Of a stretch of DNA of 64,000 nucleotides, positions 1 through 7,406 are shown one piece after another (positions within the stretch are counted from its first letter, which is position 1; each line of letters begins with the position of its first letter). This DNA is from Amycolatopsis sp. WAC 01376 (lineage in GTDB: Bacteria; Actinomycetota; Actinomycetes; Mycobacteriales; Pseudonocardiaceae). The DNA lies in assembly GCF_003947415.1 (NCBI RefSeq), contig NZ_QHKL01000007.1, forward strand, positions 1 to 64,000. The letters are read 5' to 3'. The notes below the pieces were generated by a model, which was given only the letters and a program-made list of their open reading frames with translations, ran no database searches and was not told the origin of the DNA. Position numbers and translations under genes: made by a program.

Positions 1-322
1 GGTCCCTCGATGCCACCAAACCCGGTGACACCACCCCCCGGATCATGGGTTCGACTGGGGGACTAAGTCATGCCGGGCCTGGCGACCGCAGCTCCTCGAT
101 CAAGAGCCACGAAGAAGGTAACGGGGGGATTGTGCGTCGCAGAATCCGGAATGCGTCCGACAGCTGGGTCGGTCAGCATTCCGACGTCGACGGAACGAAT
201 CGCTACGGTCCGAGTGGTCGCTGCGGCGTTCAGGCCGACCCCGGCCCCGCCTTGACTCATGTCAGCACCCTGACATACAGTTGCCTATGTCAAAAAGCTG
301 ACATGAACAGAAGGAGCACGCC
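1..322. other. Intergenic region upstream of the VOC gene
   Basis: No coding frame here resembles a known family. Two short overlapping frames (63-260 minus, 70-255 plus) are low-complexity and lack convincing ribosome binding sites. The only clear content is the promoter-operator cluster at 252-304. A regulator for it may lie left of the window. Confidence 0.6.
252..304 (+). promoter_or_regulatory. Promoter with two 18-bp palindromic operators
   Basis: Two sites share the form ATGTCA-N6-TGACAT, at 259-276 and 287-304, with centres 28 bp apart. Together they make a nested dyad symmetric about 281/282. A candidate sigma70-type promoter, TTGACT (252-257), 18-bp spacer, TACAGT (276-281), is overlapped by site 1, and its expected start point falls in site 2. 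A repressor dimer at each site would block the promoter. The binding protein is unknown: the arms recall TetR- or PadR-type sites, but the spacing does not match the classical PadR ATGT-N8-ACAT. Confidence 0.7.
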
Positions 323-691
323 TTGCCCGTCACCGGCCCGGACTTCATCTCCCTGCAAGCGCGTGACCTCGCCGCTTCGCAGGCGTTCTACGAGCAGTAC
401 CTCGGTCTCGTCCGCTCGCCGGCCGGACCTCCGCACGCCGTCGTGTTCGAGACGAAGCCGATCGCGTTCGCGCTTCGCGAAATCGTTCCCGGCACGGACC
501 TCGCATCGGTCGCGCAGCCCGGAATCGGTGCCGCGATCTGGCTCCACGCCACCGACGTCCAGGCCATTCACGACGCGCTCGTCGCCGACGGGCACACCAT
601 CGTTTCCGCGCCGATCGACGGTCCCTTCGGCCGGACGTTCACCTTCGCCGACCCTGACGGCTACCAGATCACCCTCCACGACCGTGGCTGA
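323..691 (+). CDS. VOC-family (glyoxalase/bleomycin resistance-like) protein
   Basis: A 122-residue protein of the usual single VOC-module length. It starts with a betaalpha unit (DFISLQARDLAASQAFYEQY) and ends with the typical FADPDGYQITLHDRG signature, where VOC enzymes often place a metal-binding acidic residue. The TTG start at 323 is chosen because AGGAG lies about 8 bases upstream and the protein begins directly with the domain. VOC proteins act as dioxygenases, isomerases, or metal- or drug-binding proteins; the substrate cannot be read here. The tandem operators just upstream suggest the gene is tightly repressed and induced by a small molecule, which fits a detoxification role (inference). 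Confidence 0.8.
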   Translation: MPVTGPDFISLQARDLAASQAFYEQYLGLVRSPAGPPHAVVFETKPIAFALREIVPGTDLASVAQPGIGAAIWLHATDVQAIHDALVADGHTIVSAPIDGPFGRTFTFADPDGYQITLHDRG

Positions 692-762
692 GGCGAGCAC
701 ACTTTGGCCGTCACTGGTCGCTAGGGGACTCGGTCCCGCGACGATCCGACCGAACTGAAGCC

Positions 763-2382
763 TCAAGAGTCCACAAGCGTCCCGTCGGTCAACCGCACCC
801 GCCGGTCCACCTTGATCTCGGTCAGGAACCGCTCATCGTGGCTCACGACCACGAAAGCCCCCTGATACGCACCCAGCGCGCTCTCCAACTGCCCGACGCT
901 GACCAGGTCGAGATTGTTCGTCGGCTCGTCCAGCAGGAGCAGTTGAGGCGCGGGTTCGGCGAACAGGACGCAGGCCAGGGTGGCTCGCAGGCGTTCGCCT
1001 CCGGAGAGCACGCCGACGGGGAGCCGGGTTCGCGCGCCTCGGAACAGGAAGCGGGCGAGCAAGGTCATCCGTTGCGACTCGGGGAGGCCGGGGGCGAACG
1101 TCGCGAAGTTCTCGGCGATGGTCCGGTCGAGGTCCAGAAGGTCCAGCCGCTGGGAGAGATACGCGATCCGGCCCTCGGCTCGTTTCACCACGCCGCCGTC
1201 GGGTGAAAGGTCTCCGTTGAGCACACGCAGGAGCGTCGACTTGCCGGTTCCGTTCCCGCCGGTCAGCGCGATCCGTTCGGGGCCGCGGATCGTCAGGTCG
1301 ACTCCGTCGCCCGCGAAGACGTTCCGGTCGCCGTAGCGGACCTGGATGCGCTCGCCGTGGAACATCGTGCGGCCGGCGGGGACGTTGGTGCCCGGCAGGA
1401 TGAGCGCGATCTTCTGGTCGTCGCGCAGGGAGCGTTCGGCCTCGTCGAGGCGGTTCTTCGCGTCGTTGACCCGGGCGGCGTGCGTTTCGTTCGCCTTTCC
1501 GGCGGATTCCTGGGCGTTGCGTTTCATGGTGCCGGCGAAGATCTTCGGCAGCCCCGCGCTGCCGAGGTTGCGTGCCGCGTTGCCCGCGCGGCGCGCGGCG
1601 CGTTCGCGGGCCTGCTGCATCTCCCGTTTCTCGCGTTTGACCTCTTGTTCGGCACTGCGGACGTTGCGTTCGGCGACCTCCTGCTCGGCCTTGACCGCCG
1701 CTTCGTACTGGGTGAAATTCCCGCCGTGGTAACGGAGATCGCCGCGGTCGAGTTCGGCGATGCGGTCCATCCGGTCGAGCAGTTCCCGGTCGTGGCTCAC
1801 CAGCAGCAGGCAACCGGACCAGTCTTCGAGCACCCCGTAGAGCTTGCGTCGGGCGTCGAGGTCGAGGTTGTTGGTCGGTTCGTCCAGCAGCAGGATGTCG
1901 GGCCGTTTCAGCAGCTGGGCGGCCAGGCCGAGGGAGATGACCTGCCCGCCGCTCAACGTGCGCAGGCTCCGGTCCAGCGCGAGGCCGTCGAGGCCGAGCC
2001 GGTCGAGTTGGGCGCGGGTGCGTTCTTCGATGTCCCAGTCGTTCCCGATGGTGGTGAAGTGCTCTTCGCTCGCGTCGCCGGACTCGATGGCGCTCAGGGC
2101 CGCGAGTTGCGGTGCGATCCCGAGTACCTCGGCCACGTTCAGGTCGGCGGTGAGCGGCAGCGACTGCGGCAGATAACCGACGACCCCCTGCGTGGAGACA
2201 GTCCCGGAGACCGGCCGCAGCTCGCCGGCGATCAGCTTGAGGAGCGTGCTCTTGCCCGCCCCGTTGGGCGCGACGAGCCCGGTGCGGCCACCGGGAACGC
2301 TGAACGACAGGTCGTCGAAGACCGGCGTGTCATCCGGCCAGGCGAAGGAGAGAGCGGACACGACGACGAAGGCGTCTGACAT
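763..2382 (-). CDS. ABC-F family ATPase (ribosome-associated, possible antibiotic resistance)
   Basis: A 539-residue cytoplasmic protein with two ABC ATPase domains and no membrane segments, the ABC-F layout. Domain 1 has a Walker A (GAGKST, about residues 41-46), signature LSGGQ (143-147) and DEPTNNLD (167-174). A charged linker rich in Lys, Arg, Glu and Ala (about 230-320) corresponds to the P-site tRNA interaction motif region. Domain 2 has GGNGTGKST (about 375-383), LSGGE and DEPTNNLD. ABC-F proteins bind the ribosomal E site and act in translation or antibiotic protection. The ATG at 2382 has GAGG upstream and starts at the domain; an in-frame ATG at 2436 would add MSTRCC but has no ribosome binding site. 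It converges on the VOC gene. Confidence 0.9.
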   Translation of the reverse strand: MSDAFVVVSALSFAWPDDTPVFDDLSFSVPGGRTGLVAPNGAGKSTLLKLIAGELRPVSGTVSTQGVVGYLPQSLPLTADLNVAEVLGIAPQLAALSAIESGDASEEHFTTIGNDWDIEERTRAQLDRLGLDGLALDRSLRTLSGGQVISLGLAAQLLKRPDILLLDEPTNNLDLDARRKLYGVLEDWSGCLLLVSHDRELLDRMDRIAELDRGDLRYHGGNFTQYEAAVKAEQEVAERNVRSAEQEVKREKREMQQARERAARRAGNAARNLGSAGLPKIFAGTMKRNAQESAGKANETHAARVNDAKNRLDEAERSLRDDQKIALILPGTNVPAGRTMFHGERIQVRYGDRNVFAGDGVDLTIRGPERIALTGGNGTGKSTLLRVLNGDLSPDGGVVKRAEGRIAYLSQRLDLLDLDRTIAENFATFAPGLPESQRMTLLARFLFRGARTRLPVGVLSGGERLRATLACVLFAEPAPQLLLLDEPTNNLDLVSVGQLESALGAYQGAFVVVSHDERFLTEIKVDRRVRLTDGTLVDS

Positions 2383-2773
2383 GGAAATGACCTCGTGGAA
2401 GACAGCGGGCGCCTCGAAGCAGCACCGCGTGGACATGGCGTGAGGGGACGACGAATCGGCCACGTCGGCGTCAGCGCCGGTGGCCTGGCAACTCCGGCTC
2501 ACCCGGAGATGTCGTCTACACCTGCCACGTCTCTCTCCATGCTCGTTGATCAGGGCCGCGCCTACGATAACAAGACATGCCGGAGTATGGCCACCGCAAT
2601 CCCTCGGCGCGGCGTCGGCGAGCGGCGAATTCCGATGCTCATTCGTTTATTCGCCACGATTCCCGGTGATCGGTAATCGTGTGGCCGGAATCATATTCAT
2701 TGAGTGGTGAAGGCAGGGACTTCTAATGTTCTCGATGGCCATCACCCGATTCCTTGACCCGAGAGGTTTTTCG
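2383..2773. promoter_or_regulatory. Divergent leader region between ABC-F and beta-helix genes
   Basis: About 390 bases with no full gene. On the minus strand a TATCGT hexamer (2564-2569) is a possible -10 and would give a leader of roughly 175 nt for the ABC-F gene. Within that leader a 13-codon reading frame (2499-2540) ends 116 bases before the ABC-F start. On the plus strand, ATG codons at 2726 and 2774 are alternative starts of the beta-helix gene. Confidence 0.4.
2499..2540 (-). CDS. Possible 13-residue leader peptide upstream of ABC-F gene
   Basis: The minus-strand frame encodes MERDVAGVDDISG and stops; an internal GTG start (VAGVDDISG) has GGAGAGA directly upstream. Ribosome-protection ABC-F genes in actinomycetes are commonly controlled by attenuation through a translated leader, so a short uORF in a long 5' leader is noteworthy. 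I cannot show expression or conservation, and short frames arise by chance. Confidence 0.3.
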   Translation of the reverse strand: MERDVAGVDDISG

Positions 2774-4090
2774 ATGATGTCGAATGGCAGAACCCGAAGA
2801 CGAATCGCGACCACGGTAACCGCACTGGGGGCGCTCGCCCTGGTCGCTCCACCGGCGCACGCCGCCGAAACCGCAGTTCCCTGCGACTCCGCCGCGTTGG
2901 TCCAGGCCATCGCCGATGCCAACGCCACCTCTGAGCCGGACACGCTGTCCCTGGCGGCGAAGTGCGTCTACACGCTCACGTCGGCCGCCGATGCCACCTG
3001 GAAAGCCGGGCTTCCCTCCATCCGGGGAAAGCTCACCGTGAACGGTAATCACGCCACCATCGAACGTGCCAAAGACGCACCCCGATTCCGGATCATCTTC
3101 AATTGGGGCGATCTGACCCTCAACGAAGTCACAATCGCGGGTGGTCAGGCTCCGGACGGTGTCGGTGCCAGTTCCCCTGGCGTCGGGAATCCGGGCGAGT
3201 CCGGCGGCGGTATCAAGAACTGGGGTCCGCTGACCATCACCGACAGCGTCATCAGCGGCAACTCCGCCGGCTCGGGTGCTCCCGGTGCCGCCGCCACCGC
3301 CACCACCAGTGCCGGTAGCGGCGGCTACGGAGGTTCCGGCGGTGGGATCTCTTCCTACGGTTCCCCGCAGGTGACGTTGACCATCACCCGTACCTCGATC
3401 ACCGGCAACGCCTCCGGTTCCGGTGGCCAGGGTGGAAACGGTGTGGCCGCCAAGCCGGGTGGCCAAGGCGGTCCGGCCGGCTTCGGCGCCGGTGTCGACG
3501 CGCTCAGCGGCACCGTCCTGCGGCTCACCGACAGCGTCGTCACCGGCAACGGTGCCGGGAGCGGCGGCAAGGGCGGTTCGGGAGGCGCGGAGGGCGGTGG
3601 AGCCGGACACGGCGGCAGTGGCGGCACGGCCGGCGGCGTGATGATGTCGACCAGCGGAGGTGTGCTGCTGAATCCGGTCATCACCCGCACCACCATCACC
3701 GGCAACCAGGCGGGACGCGGCGGCGATGCCGGCGTCGCGGGGCCGGGCGGGTATTCCGGGATCTCCGGTTACGGAGGTCGAGGCGGCGGAGTCGTCGTGT
3801 TCGACGACAGTCTCACGCTCGACGCGGCGACGGTCAGCGACAACGCCGCGGGTGAGCCCGGGACCGGTTCTTACCCTTCTCCGGCTTCCGGGGGCGGCAT
3901 CCACACGATCAACGCACACGTCGCACTCGTGAACGGGGCCGTGTTGAGCGGTAACCGGCCCGACAACTGCACCTACACCGCGGACGTACCTGGTTGCGTG
4001 AACGGGTTCCGGGCCGTCGGGGCCACGGGTCAGGACTGGCGGACCGCCGCGGAACGCGCCGTGGTCTCGGCCGCGCGCTCCCGCGCGTAA
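2774..4090 (+). CDS. Secreted glycine-rich right-handed beta-helix protein
   Basis: A 438-residue exported protein. The N-terminus has an Arg-rich n-region (NGRTRRR), a hydrophobic core and a likely signal peptidase site after PAHA. The body has at least four copies of a motif close to IT-x-[ST]-x-[IV]-[ST]-GN-x-AG, separated by loops very rich in Gly (GGYGGSGGG and similar), the pattern of solenoid coils in polymorphic outer-membrane or parallel beta-helix repeats. The ATG at 2774 follows GAGAGG at 6-7 bases and gives a compact signal peptide; an ATG at 2726 with AGGGA upstream is an alternative. No catalytic motif is visible; it may be a polysaccharide-binding or surface protein. A long hairpin follows the stop. 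Confidence 0.75.
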   Translation: MMSNGRTRRRIATTVTALGALALVAPPAHAAETAVPCDSAALVQAIADANATSEPDTLSLAAKCVYTLTSAADATWKAGLPSIRGKLTVNGNHATIERAKDAPRFRIIFNWGDLTLNEVTIAGGQAPDGVGASSPGVGNPGESGGGIKNWGPLTITDSVISGNSAGSGAPGAAATATTSAGSGGYGGSGGGISSYGSPQVTLTITRTSITGNASGSGGQGGNGVAAKPGGQGGPAGFGAGVDALSGTVLRLTDSVVTGNGAGSGGKGGSGGAEGGGAGHGGSGGTAGGVMMSTSGGVLLNPVITRTTITGNQAGRGGDAGVAGPGGYSGISGYGGRGGGVVVFDDSLTLDAATVSDNAAGEPGTGSYPSPASGGGIHTINAHVALVNGAVLSGNRPDNCTYTADVPGCVNGFRAVGATGQDWRTAAERAVVSAARSRA

Positions 4091-4092
4091 CC

Positions 4093-4145
4093 GTCAGGAA
4101 AGGGTCGTTCAGGACGAAAAACGTCCTGAACGACCCTTTCCTGAC
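4093..4145. terminator. 24-bp perfect hairpin, bidirectional terminator
   Basis: Arms at 4093-4116 and 4122-4145 are perfectly complementary over 24 bp with a five-A loop. It begins two bases after the beta-helix stop and ends eight bases before the convergent bglC stop, so it can terminate both transcripts. There is no clear U-tract, as is common in actinomycetes. Confidence 0.8.
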
Positions 4146-4153
4146 ACTCGCCC

Positions 4154-5557
4154 TCAGCTCAGCCCGTTGAGGCCGATCGCCCGCGCGTACCAGAGCGCGC
4201 TTCGCTTCGGCGTCCGTCGCTGCGTCGTGTAGTCGACGTGTACTAGGCCGAAGCGCTTGGCGTACCCCTCGGCCCATTCGAAGTTGTCGAGCAGCGACCA
4301 GTAGAAGTACCCACGCAGGTCGACGCCTGCTTCGATCGCCTCGTGCGCGGCACGCAGATGCGAGTCGAGGAAGGCGATCCGGTCGGTGTCCGCGATGTCG
4401 CCGCCGATCAGGGCGTCCGGATAGGAGGCGCCGTTTTCGGTGATGTACAACGGGATCGGCCGATACTCGCGATGGACCTGAAGCAGGCATTCGGTCAGCC
4501 GCGAAGGCTGGACCTCCCAGCCGGAGTCGGTGCGCGGCGCCGTCTCGTCGGGGACGAAATGGACGTCGGGGGCGCCGAGCCAGCCGGTGTCCGCCGGTTC
4601 GCTGCCGGGCCTGGGCGTTCCCGCCACCTGGTAGCCGCGGTAGTAGTTGATGCCCAGCCAATCGATCGGGGCGGCGATGGTCGCGAGATCGCCGTCCCGC
4701 AAGAGCTCCTCGATGCCGAGCGGTGCCAGGTCGGTCAGCAGATCCGCCGGGTACGAGCCGCGAAGCACCGGGTCCAGGAACAGCCGGTTTTGCAGGCCGT
4801 CGATCCGGCGTGCGGCTTCGACGTCCACAGTGGACGAAGGATCGACGGCCGACACCGGGTACAGGTTCAGCGTGATCCCCGACGACGCCGCCGGGGCATG
4901 CCGCCGCAGGACGTCCATCGCGAGCCCGTGCCCGAGCAGCAGATGGTGCGTGGCGGCGACGGCGGCGCGGGGTTCCTGCCTGCCTGGAGCGTGGATCCCG
5001 CGCGCGTAACCCAGCATCGCGGCACACCACGGCTCGTTGAGGGTGGACCAGTGCGCCACTCGGTCGCCCAAGCGCGCTACGACCGTTTCGGCGTACTCGG
5101 CGAACCGGAAGGCGGTCTCGCGTGAGGCCCAGCCCCCTTCCTCCTCCAGAGCCTGGGGGAGATCCCAGTGATACAGCGTCGCCCAGGGCTCGATCCCGGC
5201 TTCGAGTAGCTTGTCGATGAGCCGGTCGTAGAACCCGAGACCGCGGAGGTTCGGTGTCCCGCCGTCGGGCCGGATCCGCGGCCACGACAGGGAGAACCGG
5301 TAGGCGCCGAGCCCGAGCCGTCGCATCAGGTCGACGTCTTCGGCGTAGCGGTGGTAGTGATCGGCGCCCGGTTCGCCGGTGTCGCCGCCGACGACGGCGC
5401 CGGGGCGGCGGGCGAAGACGTCCCAGATCGAGTCGGTCCGGCCGTCGGCGGCCGTGGCCCCTTCGACCTGGTAGGCCGCGGTGGCGGCGCCCCACACGAA
5501 TCCGGGCGGGAACAGCAGTGCGGTCTTCGCCCGGACACTGTCGGGATGTGCGGACAT
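4154..5557 (-). CDS. bglC: GH1 beta-glucosidase (BglC-like, intracellular)
   Basis: A 467-residue family GH1 enzyme without a signal peptide, predicted to hydrolyse imported cellobiose or cello-oligosaccharides to glucose in the cytoplasm. GH1 landmarks are present: FPPGFVWGAATAAYQVEG at the N-terminus, acid/base Glu in TLNEPW (E175), nucleophile Glu in YITENGAS (E374) and the FEWAEGY aglycone-site motif near the end. It starts two bases after the stop of the upstream permease, with AAGGGTG as ribosome binding site. It is the last gene of a cebE-cebF-cebG-bglC operon, the same order as the Streptomyces cellobiose locus, so the gene name is by synteny and family; substrate is not proven. Confidence 0.92.
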   Translation of the reverse strand: MSAHPDSVRAKTALLFPPGFVWGAATAAYQVEGATAADGRTDSIWDVFARRPGAVVGGDTGEPGADHYHRYAEDVDLMRRLGLGAYRFSLSWPRIRPDGGTPNLRGLGFYDRLIDKLLEAGIEPWATLYHWDLPQALEEEGGWASRETAFRFAEYAETVVARLGDRVAHWSTLNEPWCAAMLGYARGIHAPGRQEPRAAVAATHHLLLGHGLAMDVLRRHAPAASSGITLNLYPVSAVDPSSTVDVEAARRIDGLQNRLFLDPVLRGSYPADLLTDLAPLGIEELLRDGDLATIAAPIDWLGINYYRGYQVAGTPRPGSEPADTGWLGAPDVHFVPDETAPRTDSGWEVQPSRLTECLLQVHREYRPIPLYITENGASYPDALIGGDIADTDRIAFLDSHLRAAHEAIEAGVDLRGYFYWSLLDNFEWAEGYAKRFGLVHVDYTTQRRTPKRSALWYARAIGLNGLS

Positions 5558-5559
5558 GG

Positions 5560-6417
5560 TCACCCTTTCACGGCACCTTGCATGATCCCGGCCACGATCT
5601 GGCGGCCGAGGAGGAGGAAGACGATGAGGATCGGGATGGTGGCCAGGGTGGTCCCGGCCAGCACCAGCGAGTAGTCGACGTAGTAGCCGCTCTGCAGCTT
5701 CTCCAGCGCCAGCTGGACGGTGGGGTTTCCGGCGTCCAGCACGACGAGCGGCCAGAGGAAGTCGTTCCACGAGGTCATGAACGTGAACATCGCCAGGATC
5801 GCCGCCGCCGGGCGGACCGCGGGCAGGCAGACGTTCCAGAAGATCCGGATCATGCTGCACCCGTCGACCCGCGCCGCTTCGATCAGTTCGTACGGCACGG
5901 CGTCCACTGTGTACTGACGCATCCAGAAGACACCGAACGCGGTCACCAGGTTGGGCACGATCACCGCTTGCAGCCCACCCGCCCAGCCGAACTCCGACAT
6001 CGCCATGAACAGCGGGATGATGCCGAGCTGGGTCGGCACGGCGAGCGTGATGACGATGAACACGAACAGCCCGTTCCGGCCGCGGAACCGCAGTTTGGCG
6101 AAGGCGAACCCGGCCAGCGCCGAGAACAGCACCGTGGTGAGGGTGACCGTGCCGGACACGATCAGGCTGTTCGCGAGCGCCTTCCAGAACGGCACCGTGT
6201 CGAACACCCTGGCCGCGTTGGCGAAGAAGTTCCCGCCGGGCAGGAAGGGCGGCACCCGCTCGGTGAGCATCCCGCTGTCCCGGCTCGCCACCAGGAACGA
6301 CCAGTAGAACGGGAAGAGCGAGCCCAGCACGAAGATCGCGAGCACGACGTAGGTCGCCCGGCGGGGTTTGCCGAGCGCCGAGACACTCCGCTTGAGTCCG
6401 CTGTGGATGGTGGTCAC
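5560..6417 (-). CDS. cebG: Sugar ABC transporter permease, MalG type (CebG-like)
   Basis: A 285-residue inner-membrane permease of the CUT1 family with about six membrane segments. The EAA loop that docks the ATPase reads EAARVDGCSMIRIFWNVCLP. The GTG start at 6417 overlaps the stop of the preceding permease in a GTGA junction, implying translational coupling. It pairs with the MalF-type permease next to it. No ATPase gene lies in the operon, as in Streptomyces ceb operons, where the shared ATPase MsiK is encoded elsewhere. Confidence 0.9.
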   Translation of the reverse strand: MTTIHSGLKRSVSALGKPRRATYVVLAIFVLGSLFPFYWSFLVASRDSGMLTERVPPFLPGGNFFANAARVFDTVPFWKALANSLIVSGTVTLTTVLFSALAGFAFAKLRFRGRNGLFVFIVITLAVPTQLGIIPLFMAMSEFGWAGGLQAVIVPNLVTAFGVFWMRQYTVDAVPYELIEAARVDGCSMIRIFWNVCLPAVRPAAAILAMFTFMTSWNDFLWPLVVLDAGNPTVQLALEKLQSGYYVDYSLVLAGTTLATIPILIVFLLLGRQIVAGIMQGAVKG

Positions 6418-7403
6418 TTCTTCTTCACCGCCGGGTTCCTGGCGAGCCTGCCGGTGAGGAAGAAGTTCACCAGCGCGATCAGCACGATGATCACGAACAG
6501 CACCCACGCGATCGCCGAGGCATAGCCGAGTTCGTAGTTCTCGAAGGCCGTTTGGTACAGGTACAGCGTCACGGTCTGGAACTGGTTGGACGAGCCGCCG
6601 TTGTTCGATCCCGGCATGGCGTCGAACAGTTTGGGCTCGGTGAAGATCTGGAGTCCGCCGATCGTCGAGGTGATGGTGACGAAGATCAGCGTCGGCTTCA
6701 GCAGGGGCAGCGTGATGCTGAAGAACCGGCGTGCGGCTCCCGCGCCGTCGATGAGGGCGGCCTCGTGCAGTTCCTTCGGGATGGCCTGCATCGCCGCCAG
6801 CACGATCAGCGCGTTGTACCCGGTCCAGCGCCAGTTCACCATGATCGCGATCGCGACATGGCTGCTGAACCGGCCTGCCTGCCAGTCGACCGGGTCCAGT
6901 CCGATGGTCTGCAACAGGCCGTTGACCAGCCCGTACTTCGGCCCGAACAGGTTCGCGAAGATGATCCCGAGCGCGACCAGGCTGGCGGCGTACGGGAGCA
7001 GGACGCCGACGCGCCAGCCGGTCGCCCCGCGGAGCCTGGCGCTCAGCAGCGCCGCCAGGAGCACCGCGATGATCAGCTGCGGAACGCTGGAGAGCAGGAA
7101 GATGCTGACGGTGTTCTCGAGCGCGTTCCAGAACTGCGTGTCGGCGAACAGCTCCTTGAAGTTGTCCAGCCCGATGAAAACGGGATTGTCGTCGCCCGCC
7201 TCCCAGCTGAACAGCGACACGTACGCCGTGTAGAGCAGCGGGAACAGCCCGACGATCCCGAACACGATGAAGAACGGGGCGATGTAGAGGTACGGCGAGA
7301 CCTTGACGTCCCAGCGGCTCAGCCGGTGGCGAAGGGTGGGCCGGGGTGACGTGCGCACCCCGGCCTTCCTCCCCTCCGGCGCGATCTTGTCGACGACGGT
7401 CAT
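6414..7403 (-). CDS. cebF: Sugar ABC transporter permease, MalF type (CebF-like)
   Basis: A 329-residue CUT1 permease. A basic cytoplasmic N-terminus (about 35 residues) precedes SPYLYIAPFFIVFGIVGLFP, the usual first membrane helix, and an EAA loop is visible at about residues 218-237 (EAALIDGAGAARRFFSITLP). The ATG at 7403 follows the stop of the binding-protein gene by three bases. It forms the translocation pore with the MalG-type partner and receives sugar from the lipoprotein encoded upstream. Confidence 0.9.
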   Translation of the reverse strand: MTVVDKIAPEGRKAGVRTSPRPTLRHRLSRWDVKVSPYLYIAPFFIVFGIVGLFPLLYTAYVSLFSWEAGDDNPVFIGLDNFKELFADTQFWNALENTVSIFLLSSVPQLIIAVLLAALLSARLRGATGWRVGVLLPYAASLVALGIIFANLFGPKYGLVNGLLQTIGLDPVDWQAGRFSSHVAIAIMVNWRWTGYNALIVLAAMQAIPKELHEAALIDGAGAARRFFSITLPLLKPTLIFVTITSTIGGLQIFTEPKLFDAMPGSNNGGSSNQFQTVTLYLYQTAFENYELGYASAIAWVLFVIIVLIALVNFFLTGRLARNPAVKKK

Positions 7404-7406
7404 CGG

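Noticed and set aside
45..260. Overlapping short frames near the left edge (plus and minus strand)
   Set aside because: They overlap each other, lack ribosome binding sites and match no family in composition or motif.
1..330. Possible tRNA or tmRNA fragment suggested by GGGTTCGACT near position 47
   Set aside because: No acceptor-stem pairing or cloverleaf could be built around it.
2383..2502. N-terminal extension of the ABC-F protein from 2502 or 2436
   Set aside because: No ribosome binding site at those codons, and the ABC-F domain begins at the ATG at 2382, which has GAGG upstream.
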